From the NCBI GenBank assembly GCA_964521625.1, contig CAZFSM010000002.1, positions 1 to 64,000 of the forward strand: 64,000 bases of DNA, given 5' to 3'. Source of the stretch: UBA1444 sp964521625 (GTDB lineage: Bacteria > Bacillota > Negativicutes > UBA1444). Positions within the stretch are counted from its first letter, which is position 1. Every line of letters starts with the position of its first letter. The notes under the pieces were generated by a model that was given only the letters and a program-made list of their open reading frames with translations, was not told the DNA's origin and did not search any database. A program made the translations under genes and the position numbers. Shown piece by piece: positions 43,199 to 50,840 of the stretch.

Positions 43199-44536
43199 GT
43201 GGATCTGTTTGCTGATCAATTGTCGGCTCGAGCGCATAAGGCCGAGCCGTTGGCGCTGCGGATGCGTCCACGCACGCTGGATGAATTTGTCGGACAGAGC
43301 GAACTTGTCGGGCCGGGGCGATTTTTGCGTCGGGTGATTCAGTCCGATTCGTTGCCATCCTTGTTGTTTTTCGGCCCGCCCGGCACAGGCAAGACGACGC
43401 TGGCCAACATTGTGGCGCATTCAACCGGCGCGCATTTTGAAGAAATGAATGCCGTGTCGGCGGGAGTTGCCGATATCCGCAAAGCGGTTGACAAGGCTCG
43501 CGAACGATTGTTGCGGACCAATCGCCGCAGCATTTTGTTCATTGATGAAATCCACCGCTTCAACAAGTCGCAGCAGGACGCATTGTTGCCGCATGTGGAA
43601 AACGGCACAATTACTTTGATTGGCGCGACGACAGAGAATCCTTATTTCGAAGTGAATTCGCCGTTGCTCTCCCGTATGCGGGTGCTGCGGCTGCAGGCGC
43701 TATCGCGCGAAGAAATCATCGGGATTCTAAAGGGAGCACTGGCGGACCAAGAGCGGGGACTGGGAACTTATAATGTTTCCGCCGCGGATGATGTACTGGG
43801 ACTACTTTCTGATCGGGCGAGCGGCGATGCCAGGGTTGCGCTGAATCTGCTTGAACAAATGGTGCTGATGCTGGCCGCGGAAACGGATGAGAGTGCCCCG
43901 GCAGTTGTATTGACCCGTGAAGTTGTGGAAACCGTAGCGGTGGAGAAATTTCAAGCTTACGATAAAAAGGGCGACAACCATTATGATGTCACTTCGGCAT
44001 TCATCAAGAGCATGCGTGGGTCGGACCCGGATGCCGCGCTGCATTACCTGGCCCGGATGATCGAAGGCGGCGAGGATCCCCGGTTTATTGCCCGCCGAAT
44101 TGTGATTTGCGCGGCAGAGGATGTGGGGAACGCTGATCCAGCAGCCCTGATGCTGGCGGTGGCTGCGATGCAGGCGGCGGAACTGGTTGGTTGGCCGGAA
44201 GCGCGGATTCCCATCGCACAGGCGGTGGCATACATCGCTGCCGCTCCAAAGAGTAATGCAGCTTACCTGGCGATCGACCGGGCACTAGCGGATGTGCGCG
44301 AGCGCGATTGCGGGCCGGTGCCGGCGCATTTGCGCGATAGCCATTATCGGGGCGCCCAGCTGTTAGGGCATGGCAAGGGTTACCAGTATCCGCATGATTA
44401 CCCGGGCGGGTTTGTCGGTCAACAATATTTGCCGGATGCACTAACAGGAGCTAGCTATTATCAACCAACGGAATACGGGAAAGAAAAAACTCTGGCGGCG
44501 CTGATGCAAGAGCGGCAGAAGCGGCGGGGTAAGTAA
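43199..44536 (+). CDS. rarA: Replication-associated recombination protein RarA (MgsA)
   Basis: An AAA+ ATPase of 445 residues related to clamp loaders that acts at stalled replication forks. Walker A FFGPPGTGKTTLANIV near residues 57-72, Walker B ILFIDEIHRFNKSQQDALLP near 107-126, the sensor region GATTENPYFEVN and the C-terminal YLPDALTGASYYQPTEYGKEK end match RarA. GTG start one base after ltaE. Its place before the rrf2-iscS genes is standard in Firmicutes. Confidence 0.95.
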   Translation: MDLFADQLSARAHKAEPLALRMRPRTLDEFVGQSELVGPGRFLRRVIQSDSLPSLLFFGPPGTGKTTLANIVAHSTGAHFEEMNAVSAGVADIRKAVDKARERLLRTNRRSILFIDEIHRFNKSQQDALLPHVENGTITLIGATTENPYFEVNSPLLSRMRVLRLQALSREEIIGILKGALADQERGLGTYNVSAADDVLGLLSDRASGDARVALNLLEQMVLMLAAETDESAPAVVLTREVVETVAVEKFQAYDKKGDNHYDVTSAFIKSMRGSDPDAALHYLARMIEGGEDPRFIARRIVICAAEDVGNADPAALMLAVAAMQAAELVGWPEARIPIAQAVAYIAAAPKSNAAYLAIDRALADVRERDCGPVPAHLRDSHYRGAQLLGHGKGYQYPHDYPGGFVGQQYLPDALTGASYYQPTEYGKEKTLAALMQERQKRRGK

Positions 44537-44581
44537 TAGCGCACATTTTTTTACGACACTCTATTTTTTTTTGAAACTGCT

Positions 44582-44610
44582 TTGACTATTTTAAACGAGT
44601 ATGTTATATT
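44582..44610 (+). promoter_or_regulatory. Promoter of the isc operon
   Basis: TTGACT (44582-44587) and TATATT (44605-44610) with 17 bases between. A 9-base direct repeat ATTTTAAAC at 44588 and 44608, 20 bases apart, frames the -10 box and may be a second regulatory element. Confidence 0.75.
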
Positions 44611-44618
44611 TTAAACAT

Positions 44619-44643
44619 AAATCCGATTAAATTAGTCGGAATA
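44619..44643 (+). promoter_or_regulatory. Predicted IscR-type operator
   Basis: TCCGATTAAATTAGTCGGA (44622-44640) is a 19-base palindrome with few mismatches. Its core agrees with the type 1 IscR site (YYGACTR...YAGTCRR) except for one base in the left arm. It lies between the -10 box and the ribosome binding site of iscR, so bound IscR would repress its own operon. Confidence 0.7.
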
Positions 44644-44655
44644 AGAGGAGCCTAT

Positions 44656-45114
44656 ATGAAAGTTTCAACCAAAAGCAGATATGGTTTGGCAGCGATGGTT
44701 GATTTGGCCGAGCAGCATGGCAAGGGACCGGTGGCCCTCCGCAGTGTGGCAGCAAGGCAACAGGTGTCGGAACACTATCTGGAACAATTGATGTCCAGTT
44801 TGCGAAAAGCCGGCTTTGTCCGCAGTATCCGCGGCGCCCAGGGAGGGTATGTTTTAGCCCGTGACCCCAACACCATCAGTGTGGGAGACATCGTGCGGGC
44901 GATGGAAGGGCCGATTGCGCCGGTCGATTGTTTGTTGGCAGAGCGCGGCGAAGATAACCCGTACTGTGAAAAGACCTGCGATTGTATCCGTAGAGATATC
45001 TGGCAAAAAATGGGCGACAGCATCAATGTTACGTTGGATTCAATTTCATTGACTTCATTGTGTAGGGATGAGCAAGCAACGAATGAGAAGGAAAGAGGCG
45101 AACAGGACTTATGA
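44656..45114 (+). CDS. iscR: Rrf2-family iron-sulfur regulator IscR
   Basis: A 152-residue Rrf2 winged-helix protein (STKSRYGLAAMVDLAEQ, SEHYLEQLMSSLRKAGFVRSIRG). The effector loop has four cysteines, 92, 104, 108 and 110, consistent with a [2Fe-2S] cluster as in IscR and unlike CymR, which lacks the cluster. AGAGGAG precedes the ATG. It overlaps iscS by 4 bases and has a palindromic operator upstream, so it is probably an autorepressor that senses cluster supply. Confidence 0.92.
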   Translation: MKVSTKSRYGLAAMVDLAEQHGKGPVALRSVAARQQVSEHYLEQLMSSLRKAGFVRSIRGAQGGYVLARDPNTISVGDIVRAMEGPIAPVDCLLAERGEDNPYCEKTCDCIRRDIWQKMGDSINVTLDSISLTSLCRDEQATNEKERGEQDL

Positions 45115-46343
45115 AAAAGGTTTATTTCGACAACGCAGCGACGACTCCTACTGATAAAGATATTGCAGCGGTTGTGCTCGGTTATATGACGGATACTTTC
45201 GGCAATCCGGGCAGCGTTCACGCTTATGGCCGCGAGGCTAGAAAAGCAGTTGATGTGGCTCGCGAGCAAGTGGCTAAACTAATTGGAGCGCAACCTAATG
45301 AAATATTCTTTACTTCCGGCGGCACCGAAAGCGACAACATTTCAATCAAAGGAGTGGCTTACGCCAATCGTAGTCGCGGCAATCACATCATTACCTCTGC
45401 GATTGAGCATCATGCGGTTCTCGAACCTTGCGAGGCATTGAAAAAGGAAGGCTTTGACCTTACCATCCTGCCTGTCGACGAATATGGTCGGGTAGATGTC
45501 GGGACATTGAAAGCCGCGATCAGGCCGGACACGATCCTGATCAGCATCATGTTTGCCAACAACGAAGTTGGCACGATCCAACCGATTGCTGAAATTGGCG
45601 CATTGGCCAAAGAAAAAGGAATTTATTTTCATACCGATGCGGTGCAGGCGGTAGGTAGCAGTCCAATTGACGTCAAAGCAATGAATATCGATTTGTTGAC
45701 GATGTCCGGGCATAAATTTCACGCACCCAAAGGCATTGGCGCCCTATATGTTCGCAAAGGAGTCCGGATTCGTTCCCTGCAGCAGGGCGGTGGTCAAGAA
45801 CGCCACATGCGTCCTGGCACGGAAAACGTTCCCGGTATTGTCGGAATAGGAATGGCGGCGGAAAAAGCACTGGCTGAAATGGTGGAAAAAAACGACAGGA
45901 CGCGAAAATTGCGTGACCGTTTGTTAGCCGGTATTATGGAAAACGTGCCGGAAATTAAGTTGAATGGCCACCCGACCCAGCGTTTGACGGGTAATGTCAA
46001 TGTGAGCGTGATTTATGTCGAAGGTGAGTCGTTGTTGTTAAACCTGGACATGAAAGGGATTGCCGCATCGAGCGGATCGGCCTGTACCTCCGGATCGCTT
46101 GATCCCTCGCATGTTTTGCTGGCCATGGGATTGGATCATGCGACGGCGCATGGCTCGCTCCGGCTTAGTCTGAGCAAGCTGACGACAGATGACGAAGTGG
46201 ATTATTTCCTGGCCGAGTTTCCCGCCATTGTGGCGCGATTGCGGGGCATGTCTCCCTTGTATGCAACCCGCGGCAATCAAAGTTCGCAGCGCTGCGAGTC
46301 GGCTTCATGCAAAGAATCAGAATGTGAAATCAGGGGGTCATGA
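45111..46343 (+). CDS. iscS: Cysteine desulfurase IscS/NifS with cysteine-rich C-terminal tail
   Basis: A PLP enzyme that takes sulfur from cysteine for cluster assembly. YFDNAATTPTD at the start, the PLP lysine in MSGHKFHAPKG near residue 204, and the active-site Cys 325 in SSGSACTSGS mark the IscS/NifS class. Its 410 residues include a tail with Cys 395, 400 and 405 at five-residue spacing, which I do not know from standard IscS. The ATG overlaps iscR and iscU follows three bases on. Confidence 0.94.
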   Translation: MKKVYFDNAATTPTDKDIAAVVLGYMTDTFGNPGSVHAYGREARKAVDVAREQVAKLIGAQPNEIFFTSGGTESDNISIKGVAYANRSRGNHIITSAIEHHAVLEPCEALKKEGFDLTILPVDEYGRVDVGTLKAAIRPDTILISIMFANNEVGTIQPIAEIGALAKEKGIYFHTDAVQAVGSSPIDVKAMNIDLLTMSGHKFHAPKGIGALYVRKGVRIRSLQQGGGQERHMRPGTENVPGIVGIGMAAEKALAEMVEKNDRTRKLRDRLLAGIMENVPEIKLNGHPTQRLTGNVNVSVIYVEGESLLLNLDMKGIAASSGSACTSGSLDPSHVLLAMGLDHATAHGSLRLSLSKLTTDDEVDYFLAEFPAIVARLRGMSPLYATRGNQSSQRCESASCKESECEIRGS

Positions 46344-46346
46344 GTT

Positions 46347-46721
46347 ATGTATACAGAGAAAGTTATGGACCATTTTTCCAATCCGCGCAATGTCGGCGAA
46401 CTGAAAGACGCTGATGGCGTAGGTGAAGTCGGCAATGCCAAATGTGGCGACATCATGAAGATTTTTCTCAAAGTGGAGAACGGGATTATCGAGGACGTAA
46501 AATTCCAGACGTTTGGTTGCGGCGCCGCTATTGCCACCAGCAGCATGGTGACCGAAATGGTCAAGGGAAAAACGCTGGAGGAAGCGCTGCGGGTTTCCAA
46601 TGAAGCGGTTGCCGAAGCCCTGGACGGTTTGCCGCCGGTAAAAATGCATTGTTCAAATCTGGCGGCGGATGCGGTGCATGCTGCAATTAAGGATTATATC
46701 GCTAAACATCCCGCAAAATAG
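46347..46721 (+). CDS. iscU: Iron-sulfur cluster scaffold IscU/NifU
   Basis: A 124-residue NifU N-terminal-type scaffold with the three conserved cysteines 33, 58 and 102 and the Asp in NAKCGDIMKI, which are ligands for the nascent cluster. It lacks the LPPVK-HscA chaperone context exactly as in E. coli but has GLPPVKMHCS. It forms an operon with iscR and iscS; no hscA, hscB or fdx follows, as usual in Firmicutes and anaerobes. Confidence 0.94.
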   Translation: MYTEKVMDHFSNPRNVGELKDADGVGEVGNAKCGDIMKIFLKVENGIIEDVKFQTFGCGAAIATSSMVTEMVKGKTLEEALRVSNEAVAEALDGLPPVKMHCSNLAADAVHAAIKDYIAKHPAK

Positions 46722-46753
46722 CCAGAACGAATAGGTGTATAAGCTTGATTAAT

Positions 46754-46784
46754 CGAGGTTGTAGCCGCAACCTCGGTTTTTTTT
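46754..46784 (+). terminator. Intrinsic terminator of the isc operon
   Basis: CGAGGTTG (46754-46761) pairs with CAACCTCG (46768-46775), then one G and eight T residues. It lies 32 bases after the iscU stop. Confidence 0.92.
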
Positions 46785-46800
46785 GCGTCACTGCCTCAAA

Positions 46801-46830
46801 TTGACAAGGGTTCGTAAAATTGTGTATAAT
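46801..46830 (+). promoter_or_regulatory. Consensus promoter of alaS
   Basis: TTGACA (46801-46806) and TATAAT (46825-46830) both match the sigma-A consensus perfectly, with an 18-base spacer. The leader that remains before alaS is only about 35 bases, too short for a T-box. Confidence 0.85.
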
Positions 46831-46870
46831 TCCTTAGAATGCGCCCTGTAGGCCAATGGGAGGTAAAAAC

Positions 46871-49480
46871 ATGACCGGAAATGAATTGAGACAAAAATAC
46901 CTGCAGTTCTTCGCTGGGAAGGAACATTTGATTCTGCCCAGTTATCCGCTCATCCCCGATAATGACCCGAGTCTTTTGTTGATCGGCGCCGGTATGGCTC
47001 CGTTCAAGCCTTTCTTTACCGGAAAAATGAAACCGCCGCAACTGCGGATCGCCACTTCGCAGCGCTGCATCCGTACCGGCGATATCGAAAATGTCGGTCG
47101 CACGGCCCGACATCATACTTTTTTTGAAATGCTGGGCAACTTCTCGTTTGGCGATTATTTCAAGAAAGAAGCGATTGCCTGGGCCTGGGAGTTTGTCACC
47201 AAAGAACTGGGCCTGGCGCCTGATAAACTTTGGATTACGATTTATACGGATGATGACGAAGCGTTTGAAATCTGGAACAAAGATATCGGTCTGCCGCCGG
47301 AGCGGATTATCCGGATGGAGGACAATTTCTGGGAAATCGGCACAGGCCCTTGCGGTCCCTGTTCGGAGCTCTATGTGGATTTGGGCGAGGAACGCGGTTG
47401 CGGCAAGCCGGATTGTGCGGTAGGCTGCAATTGCGACCGCTACCTGGAAATCTGGAATCTGGTGTTCACCCAGTTTGATCGCGATGAAGCCGGCAAATAT
47501 ACACCACTGGCAAAAAAGAACATTGATACCGGCGCTGGCTTGGAACGGATTGCGTCTGTCATGCAGAACAAAAAATCCAATTTTGAAACTGATCTACTAT
47601 TCCCGATCATTGAACATTCGCTGAAAGTGGCCGGGGTGGAATACGGACAACAGGTTCGTACAGACGTTTCATTGAAAGTGATTGCCGATCACGCCCGCAG
47701 CGTGACCGTAATGATTTCCGATGGCATTCTGCCTTCGAACGAAGGCCGCGGTTATGTGATGCGGCGTTTGTTGCGCCGGGCGGTACGCCATGGACGCCTG
47801 CTCGGGATTGAAAAACCATTTTTGGTCGATATTGTCGACGTAGTGGCGGAAATTTTCCGCCAGCCTTATCCGGATATCGGCGAGAAGCGCGACTATATCA
47901 AGAAAGTAATTCAGCTGGAAGAAGCCCGGTTTAGCGAGACGTTGGCCCAGGGAACCGAGTTGTTGAATCAGCATATCGAAACTGTCAAGGCTGCTGGTGG
48001 CGAAATCATGGATGGCGCTATCACATTTAAACTGTATGATACCTTTGGCTTCCCCTGGGAATTGACGGCGGAAATCCTCGAAGAACAGGGGTTGAAACTG
48101 GACAAGGCCGGCTTCGACCGGGCAATGACCGAACAACGCGAACGGGCCCGAGCCGCCCGCCATGAATCGGATGCGGTCGTTGCGATCCCCGATTTGTCGG
48201 GACTGGGAACCGAAAAATTTAAAGTGGATGCTGCGGCGACAACAGGCACGGTGGTTTGCCTATTTCGTGACGGACGTATAGTCGAAGAAACCCGTGACGG
48301 CGAGGAAGTTGCGGTGATTCTGGATGTGACGCCATTTTACGCCGAAGGCGGCGGACAAGTTGGCGATGCCGGAATGTTGACCGGACCGTTGGGTAAGCTG
48401 GAAGTCACTACTGCCCGCAAGTTGCCGGATGGAACCGTTTATCATCTGTGTACCGTGGTTGAGGGATTCCTCAAACAGGGTGACAAGGTGCAAATTGAAC
48501 TTGATGTAGAACGCAAAGCGGCCAGCGCCCGCAATCATACGGCAACCCATTTGCTGCATGCCGCCCTGCGGGATACGCTGGGCACGCATGTCAACCAGGC
48601 GGGTTCCTATGTCGGCCCCGACCGGCTGCGGTTTGACTTTTCGCATTTTGCTGCGATGAGCGGGCCGGAGTTGGCAAGCGTGGAATTGGCGGTCAATCAG
48701 TCGATTCTAGCGAATGCGGCGATCGGCGTACTGGAAACGAGTCAGGATATGGCCAAACAAATGGGCGCCATGGCTCTGTTTGGTGAAAAATATGGCGAAA
48801 AAGTCCGCGTTGTGGTTGTCGGTGATATTTCCAAGGAATTATGCGGCGGGGCTCACGTGGCTGCGACAGGCGAGATCGGCTTGTTTAAAATTGTCAGCGA
48901 GTCAAGTGTTGGCTCCGGTCTGCGCCGGATTGAAGCGGTGACCGGTCTGGCGGCTTTGGAATACGCCAACCAGCGCGAGGCGATGCTGGAACAGGCGGCG
49001 CAACTGCTGAAAACCCGGCCCGAAGAATTGGTCAGTCGACTGGAGATGGCGCTGAGCCATAGCAAGGAGCTGGAAAGAGAACTTGCCACGTTGCAATTGC
49101 AGCATACGAAGAGCGCTGCGCAGGGGTTGCTGCAACAGGTTGTCGAAATCAAGGGCGTTCCCTTTGTTTCAGCGGCCGTTGATGCTCCAGACATGGATGC
49201 GCTGAGGTCGATGGCCGATATGGTCCGCGACAATTTGAAGGCTGGTGTGGTCGTACTTGGCGCAGTGGTTGGCGACAAAGTAAATTTTGTTGCGATGGCG
49301 AGCAAAGAGGCTGTGACGCGTGGCGCACATGCCGGAAATGTCATTAAAGAAGTATCGGCGGCAGCGGGCGGCGGCGGCGGCGGGCGCCCGGAAATGGCGC
49401 AGGCAGGCGGCAAGAATCCTGAAAAATTGGCGGCTGCGCTGGCACTGGTCCCGTCGATTCTGGAGAAACAATTACACTAG
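46871..49480 (+). CDS. alaS: Alanyl-tRNA synthetase
   Basis: A full-length AlaRS of 869 residues: class II catalytic core (GNELRQKYLQFFAGKEHLILPSY, TSQRCIRTGDIENVG, FEMLGNFSFGDYF), editing domain with HTATHLLHAALR near residue 558-569 and the metal-binding CGGAHVAATGEIG near 658-670, and the C-terminal DHHA1 domain rich in glycine (AAGGGGGGRPEMAQAGG). ATG 46871 follows GGGAGGT; the ATG at 46856 lies before that site. It is separately promoted and not T-box controlled. Confidence 0.96.
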   Translation: MTGNELRQKYLQFFAGKEHLILPSYPLIPDNDPSLLLIGAGMAPFKPFFTGKMKPPQLRIATSQRCIRTGDIENVGRTARHHTFFEMLGNFSFGDYFKKEAIAWAWEFVTKELGLAPDKLWITIYTDDDEAFEIWNKDIGLPPERIIRMEDNFWEIGTGPCGPCSELYVDLGEERGCGKPDCAVGCNCDRYLEIWNLVFTQFDRDEAGKYTPLAKKNIDTGAGLERIASVMQNKKSNFETDLLFPIIEHSLKVAGVEYGQQVRTDVSLKVIADHARSVTVMISDGILPSNEGRGYVMRRLLRRAVRHGRLLGIEKPFLVDIVDVVAEIFRQPYPDIGEKRDYIKKVIQLEEARFSETLAQGTELLNQHIETVKAAGGEIMDGAITFKLYDTFGFPWELTAEILEEQGLKLDKAGFDRAMTEQRERARAARHESDAVVAIPDLSGLGTEKFKVDAAATTGTVVCLFRDGRIVEETRDGEEVAVILDVTPFYAEGGGQVGDAGMLTGPLGKLEVTTARKLPDGTVYHLCTVVEGFLKQGDKVQIELDVERKAASARNHTATHLLHAALRDTLGTHVNQAGSYVGPDRLRFDFSHFAAMSGPELASVELAVNQSILANAAIGVLETSQDMAKQMGAMALFGEKYGEKVRVVVVGDISKELCGGAHVAATGEIGLFKIVSESSVGSGLRRIEAVTGLAALEYANQREAMLEQAAQLLKTRPEELVSRLEMALSHSKELERELATLQLQHTKSAAQGLLQQVVEIKGVPFVSAAVDAPDMDALRSMADMVRDNLKAGVVVLGAVVGDKVNFVAMASKEAVTRGAHAGNVIKEVSAAAGGGGGGRPEMAQAGGKNPEKLAAALALVPSILEKQLH

Positions 49481-49494
49481 ACGGTTGCGCAATT

Positions 49495-49524
49495 TTGCAG
49501 GAACCTTGCGTAAAAAAGTAGAAT
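49495..49524 (+). promoter_or_regulatory. Possible promoter of the ireB operon
   Basis: TTGCAG (49495-49500) and TAGAAT (49519-49524) lie 18 bases apart in the gap between alaS and ireB. Confidence 0.45.
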
Positions 49525-49577
49525 ATTTATTCTTAAGAGCCCTAGGTCGCAATGATGGATGATGGGAGGTGGCGCGC

Positions 49578-49901
49578 ATGAGCTTTTCAGCCGATGAGAC
49601 AATTCACAAACCGCTGGAGGTCGGCGAACTTCTCGGTCAGGATTCTTCCGCCACGGCATTTGATGAGACAATGAAATTTGTTGTGGAAACGGAAAAAACC
49701 GAAGCCGGCAAAATATTCGATGCCGTGTATGCCGCATTGAAAGAAAAAGGCTATAACCCGATCAATCAACTGGTAGGTTACCTTTTGTCCGGTGATCCAA
49801 CGTATATCACCAATTATAAGGAAGCACGCAGTCAGATTCGCCGGGTGGAACGCGATGAACTACTGGAAGAACTGGTGCGCTATTACCTGAAAGATCGTTA
49901 A
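49578..49901 (+). CDS. ireB: IreB-family regulatory phosphoprotein (UPF0297)
   Basis: A 107-residue UPF0297 protein with ETIHKPLEVGELLGQD-like start, DAVYAALKEKGYNPINQLVGYLLSGDPTYITNY near residues 54-86 and ARSQIRRVERDELLEELVRYYL. In Enterococcus IreB is a substrate of the Ser/Thr kinase IreK and affects cephalosporin resistance and cell envelope stress; its N-terminal threonine region is the phosphosite there. ATG 49578 follows GGGAGGTGG. The ireB-ruvX-DUF1292 order is conserved in Firmicutes. Confidence 0.92.
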   Translation: MSFSADETIHKPLEVGELLGQDSSATAFDETMKFVVETEKTEAGKIFDAVYAALKEKGYNPINQLVGYLLSGDPTYITNYKEARSQIRRVERDELLEELVRYYLKDR

Positions 49902-49917
49902 GAATGTGACCAGATTG

Positions 49918-49954
49918 CGGCCGCTGTGATGAGAATTCACAGCGGCGTTTTTAG
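49918..49954 (+). terminator. Terminator between ireB and ruvX
   Basis: GCCGCTGTGA (49921-49930) pairs with TCACAGCGGC (49938-49947) and is followed by GTTTTT. It would end or attenuate the ireB transcript before ruvX. Confidence 0.8.
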
Positions 49955-49991
49955 CGGTAAGGTAGAGATGAAAGCATGAGGAGATTGAAGG

Positions 49992-50429
49992 ATGCGCATC
50001 ATGGGACTGGATTTGGGCGAAAGCAGGATAGGAGTTGCACTGAGCGATGAACTGTTGCTGACGGCTCAGGGGCTCTGTGTTATAAATAGCCGGGGTATTG
50101 CCAATGATCTTGACCAGGTATTGCAACTGATCGAACAGTACGCGGTGACCCATTTGGTTCTTGGCCTGCCGCGCAATATGGATGGCAGCAGCGGGCCGAT
50201 GGTGGATAAAGTGAAAGCTTTTGGACTACAACTGGCGGCGCGAAAACCTGAACTGGTACTGGAATACTGGGATGAAAGACTGACCACGACGGCTGCGCAA
50301 CGCGTGCTGGTGGAGGCCGACATGAGTCGTTCCCGTCGTCGCAAGGTCGTGGATAAGGTTGCGGCTGGTTTGATTCTGCAAGGCTACATGGACCTGCGGG
50401 CCCGCCGGGCCGGTTCTTCCTCACAGTGA
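49992..50429 (+). CDS. ruvX: RuvX/YqgF-family RNase H-fold protein
   Basis: A 145-residue RNase H-like protein: RIMGLDLGESRIGVALSDE with the acidic active-site residue at the start, THLVLGLPRNMDGSSGPM near residues 53-70, and YWDERLTTTAAQRVL near 92-106. YqgF is linked to 16S rRNA 5' processing and was proposed as a Holliday junction resolvase. ATG 49992 follows GATTGAAGG. Neighbours are ireB and DUF1292, as in B. subtilis. Confidence 0.92.
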   Translation: MRIMGLDLGESRIGVALSDELLLTAQGLCVINSRGIANDLDQVLQLIEQYAVTHLVLGLPRNMDGSSGPMVDKVKAFGLQLAARKPELVLEYWDERLTTTAAQRVLVEADMSRSRRRKVVDKVAAGLILQGYMDLRARRAGSSSQ

Positions 50430-50436
50430 AGCGGCA

Positions 50437-50465
50437 TTGACAGAGCCCTGTTTATGGTATACGAT
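50437..50465 (+). promoter_or_regulatory. Predicted promoter of the DUF1292 gene
   Basis: TTGACA (50437-50442) and TACGAT (50460-50465) are 17 bases apart, in the 69-base gap after ruvX and 33 bases before the start codon. Confidence 0.6.
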
Positions 50466-50498
50466 TAATCCATATTAATTATTTTTGTGAGGTGCACT

Positions 50499-50840
50499 AT
50501 GGCAGATTTTGAACATGATGAAGCGGAAGAAGTAGATATTTTTACAGACGAAGAAGGCAATGAATATTACGTGCATCGTTATGTAGATGTCGGTGACAAA
50601 AAATATGCCATCCTGGTTTATATTGATGACGAAGCCGAATATGACGAGGCCAGCGAAGAATGCGGCTGTGGCGACGAGGCCTGCGAGTGCGATGATGATT
50701 GTGAAGTCGAAATCGCCCGTGTGGAAATAATGGAGGATGGAGAACAGGCTTTTGTCTTCATCGATCCGGAAGATCCCGAATACGATAAAGTATGCGAGGC
50801 TTACGAAAAGCTAATGGATTCCGAACCTTATGAAGCCTAA
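50499..50840 (+). CDS. DUF1292 protein with a cysteine-rich acidic loop
   Basis: A 113-residue, strongly acidic DUF1292 protein (IFTDEEGNEYYVHRYVDVGDKKYAILVY, then EDGEQAFVFIDPEDPEYDKV). Between the two halves is a segment with Cys 55, 57, 62, 64 and 68 among Asp and Glu residues, which looks like a metal site and is not part of the core family as I know it. Function is unknown; the gene is fixed next to ruvX in Firmicutes. ATG 50499 follows GAGGTG. A terminator covers its stop codon. Confidence 0.88.
   Translation: MADFEHDEAEEVDIFTDEEGNEYYVHRYVDVGDKKYAILVYIDDEAEYDEASEECGCGDEACECDDDCEVEIARVEIMEDGEQAFVFIDPEDPEYDKVCEAYEKLMDSEPYEA

Noticed and set aside
44775..45269. Reverse-strand frame across the iscR-iscS junction
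   Set aside because: Antisense to two certain genes and low in complexity; no start signal.
46785..46870. T-box leader before alaS, and likewise before hisS
   Set aside because: The alaS leader is about 35 bases after a consensus promoter and hisS follows hemZ by 25 bases. Neither has room for a T-box specifier or antiterminator.
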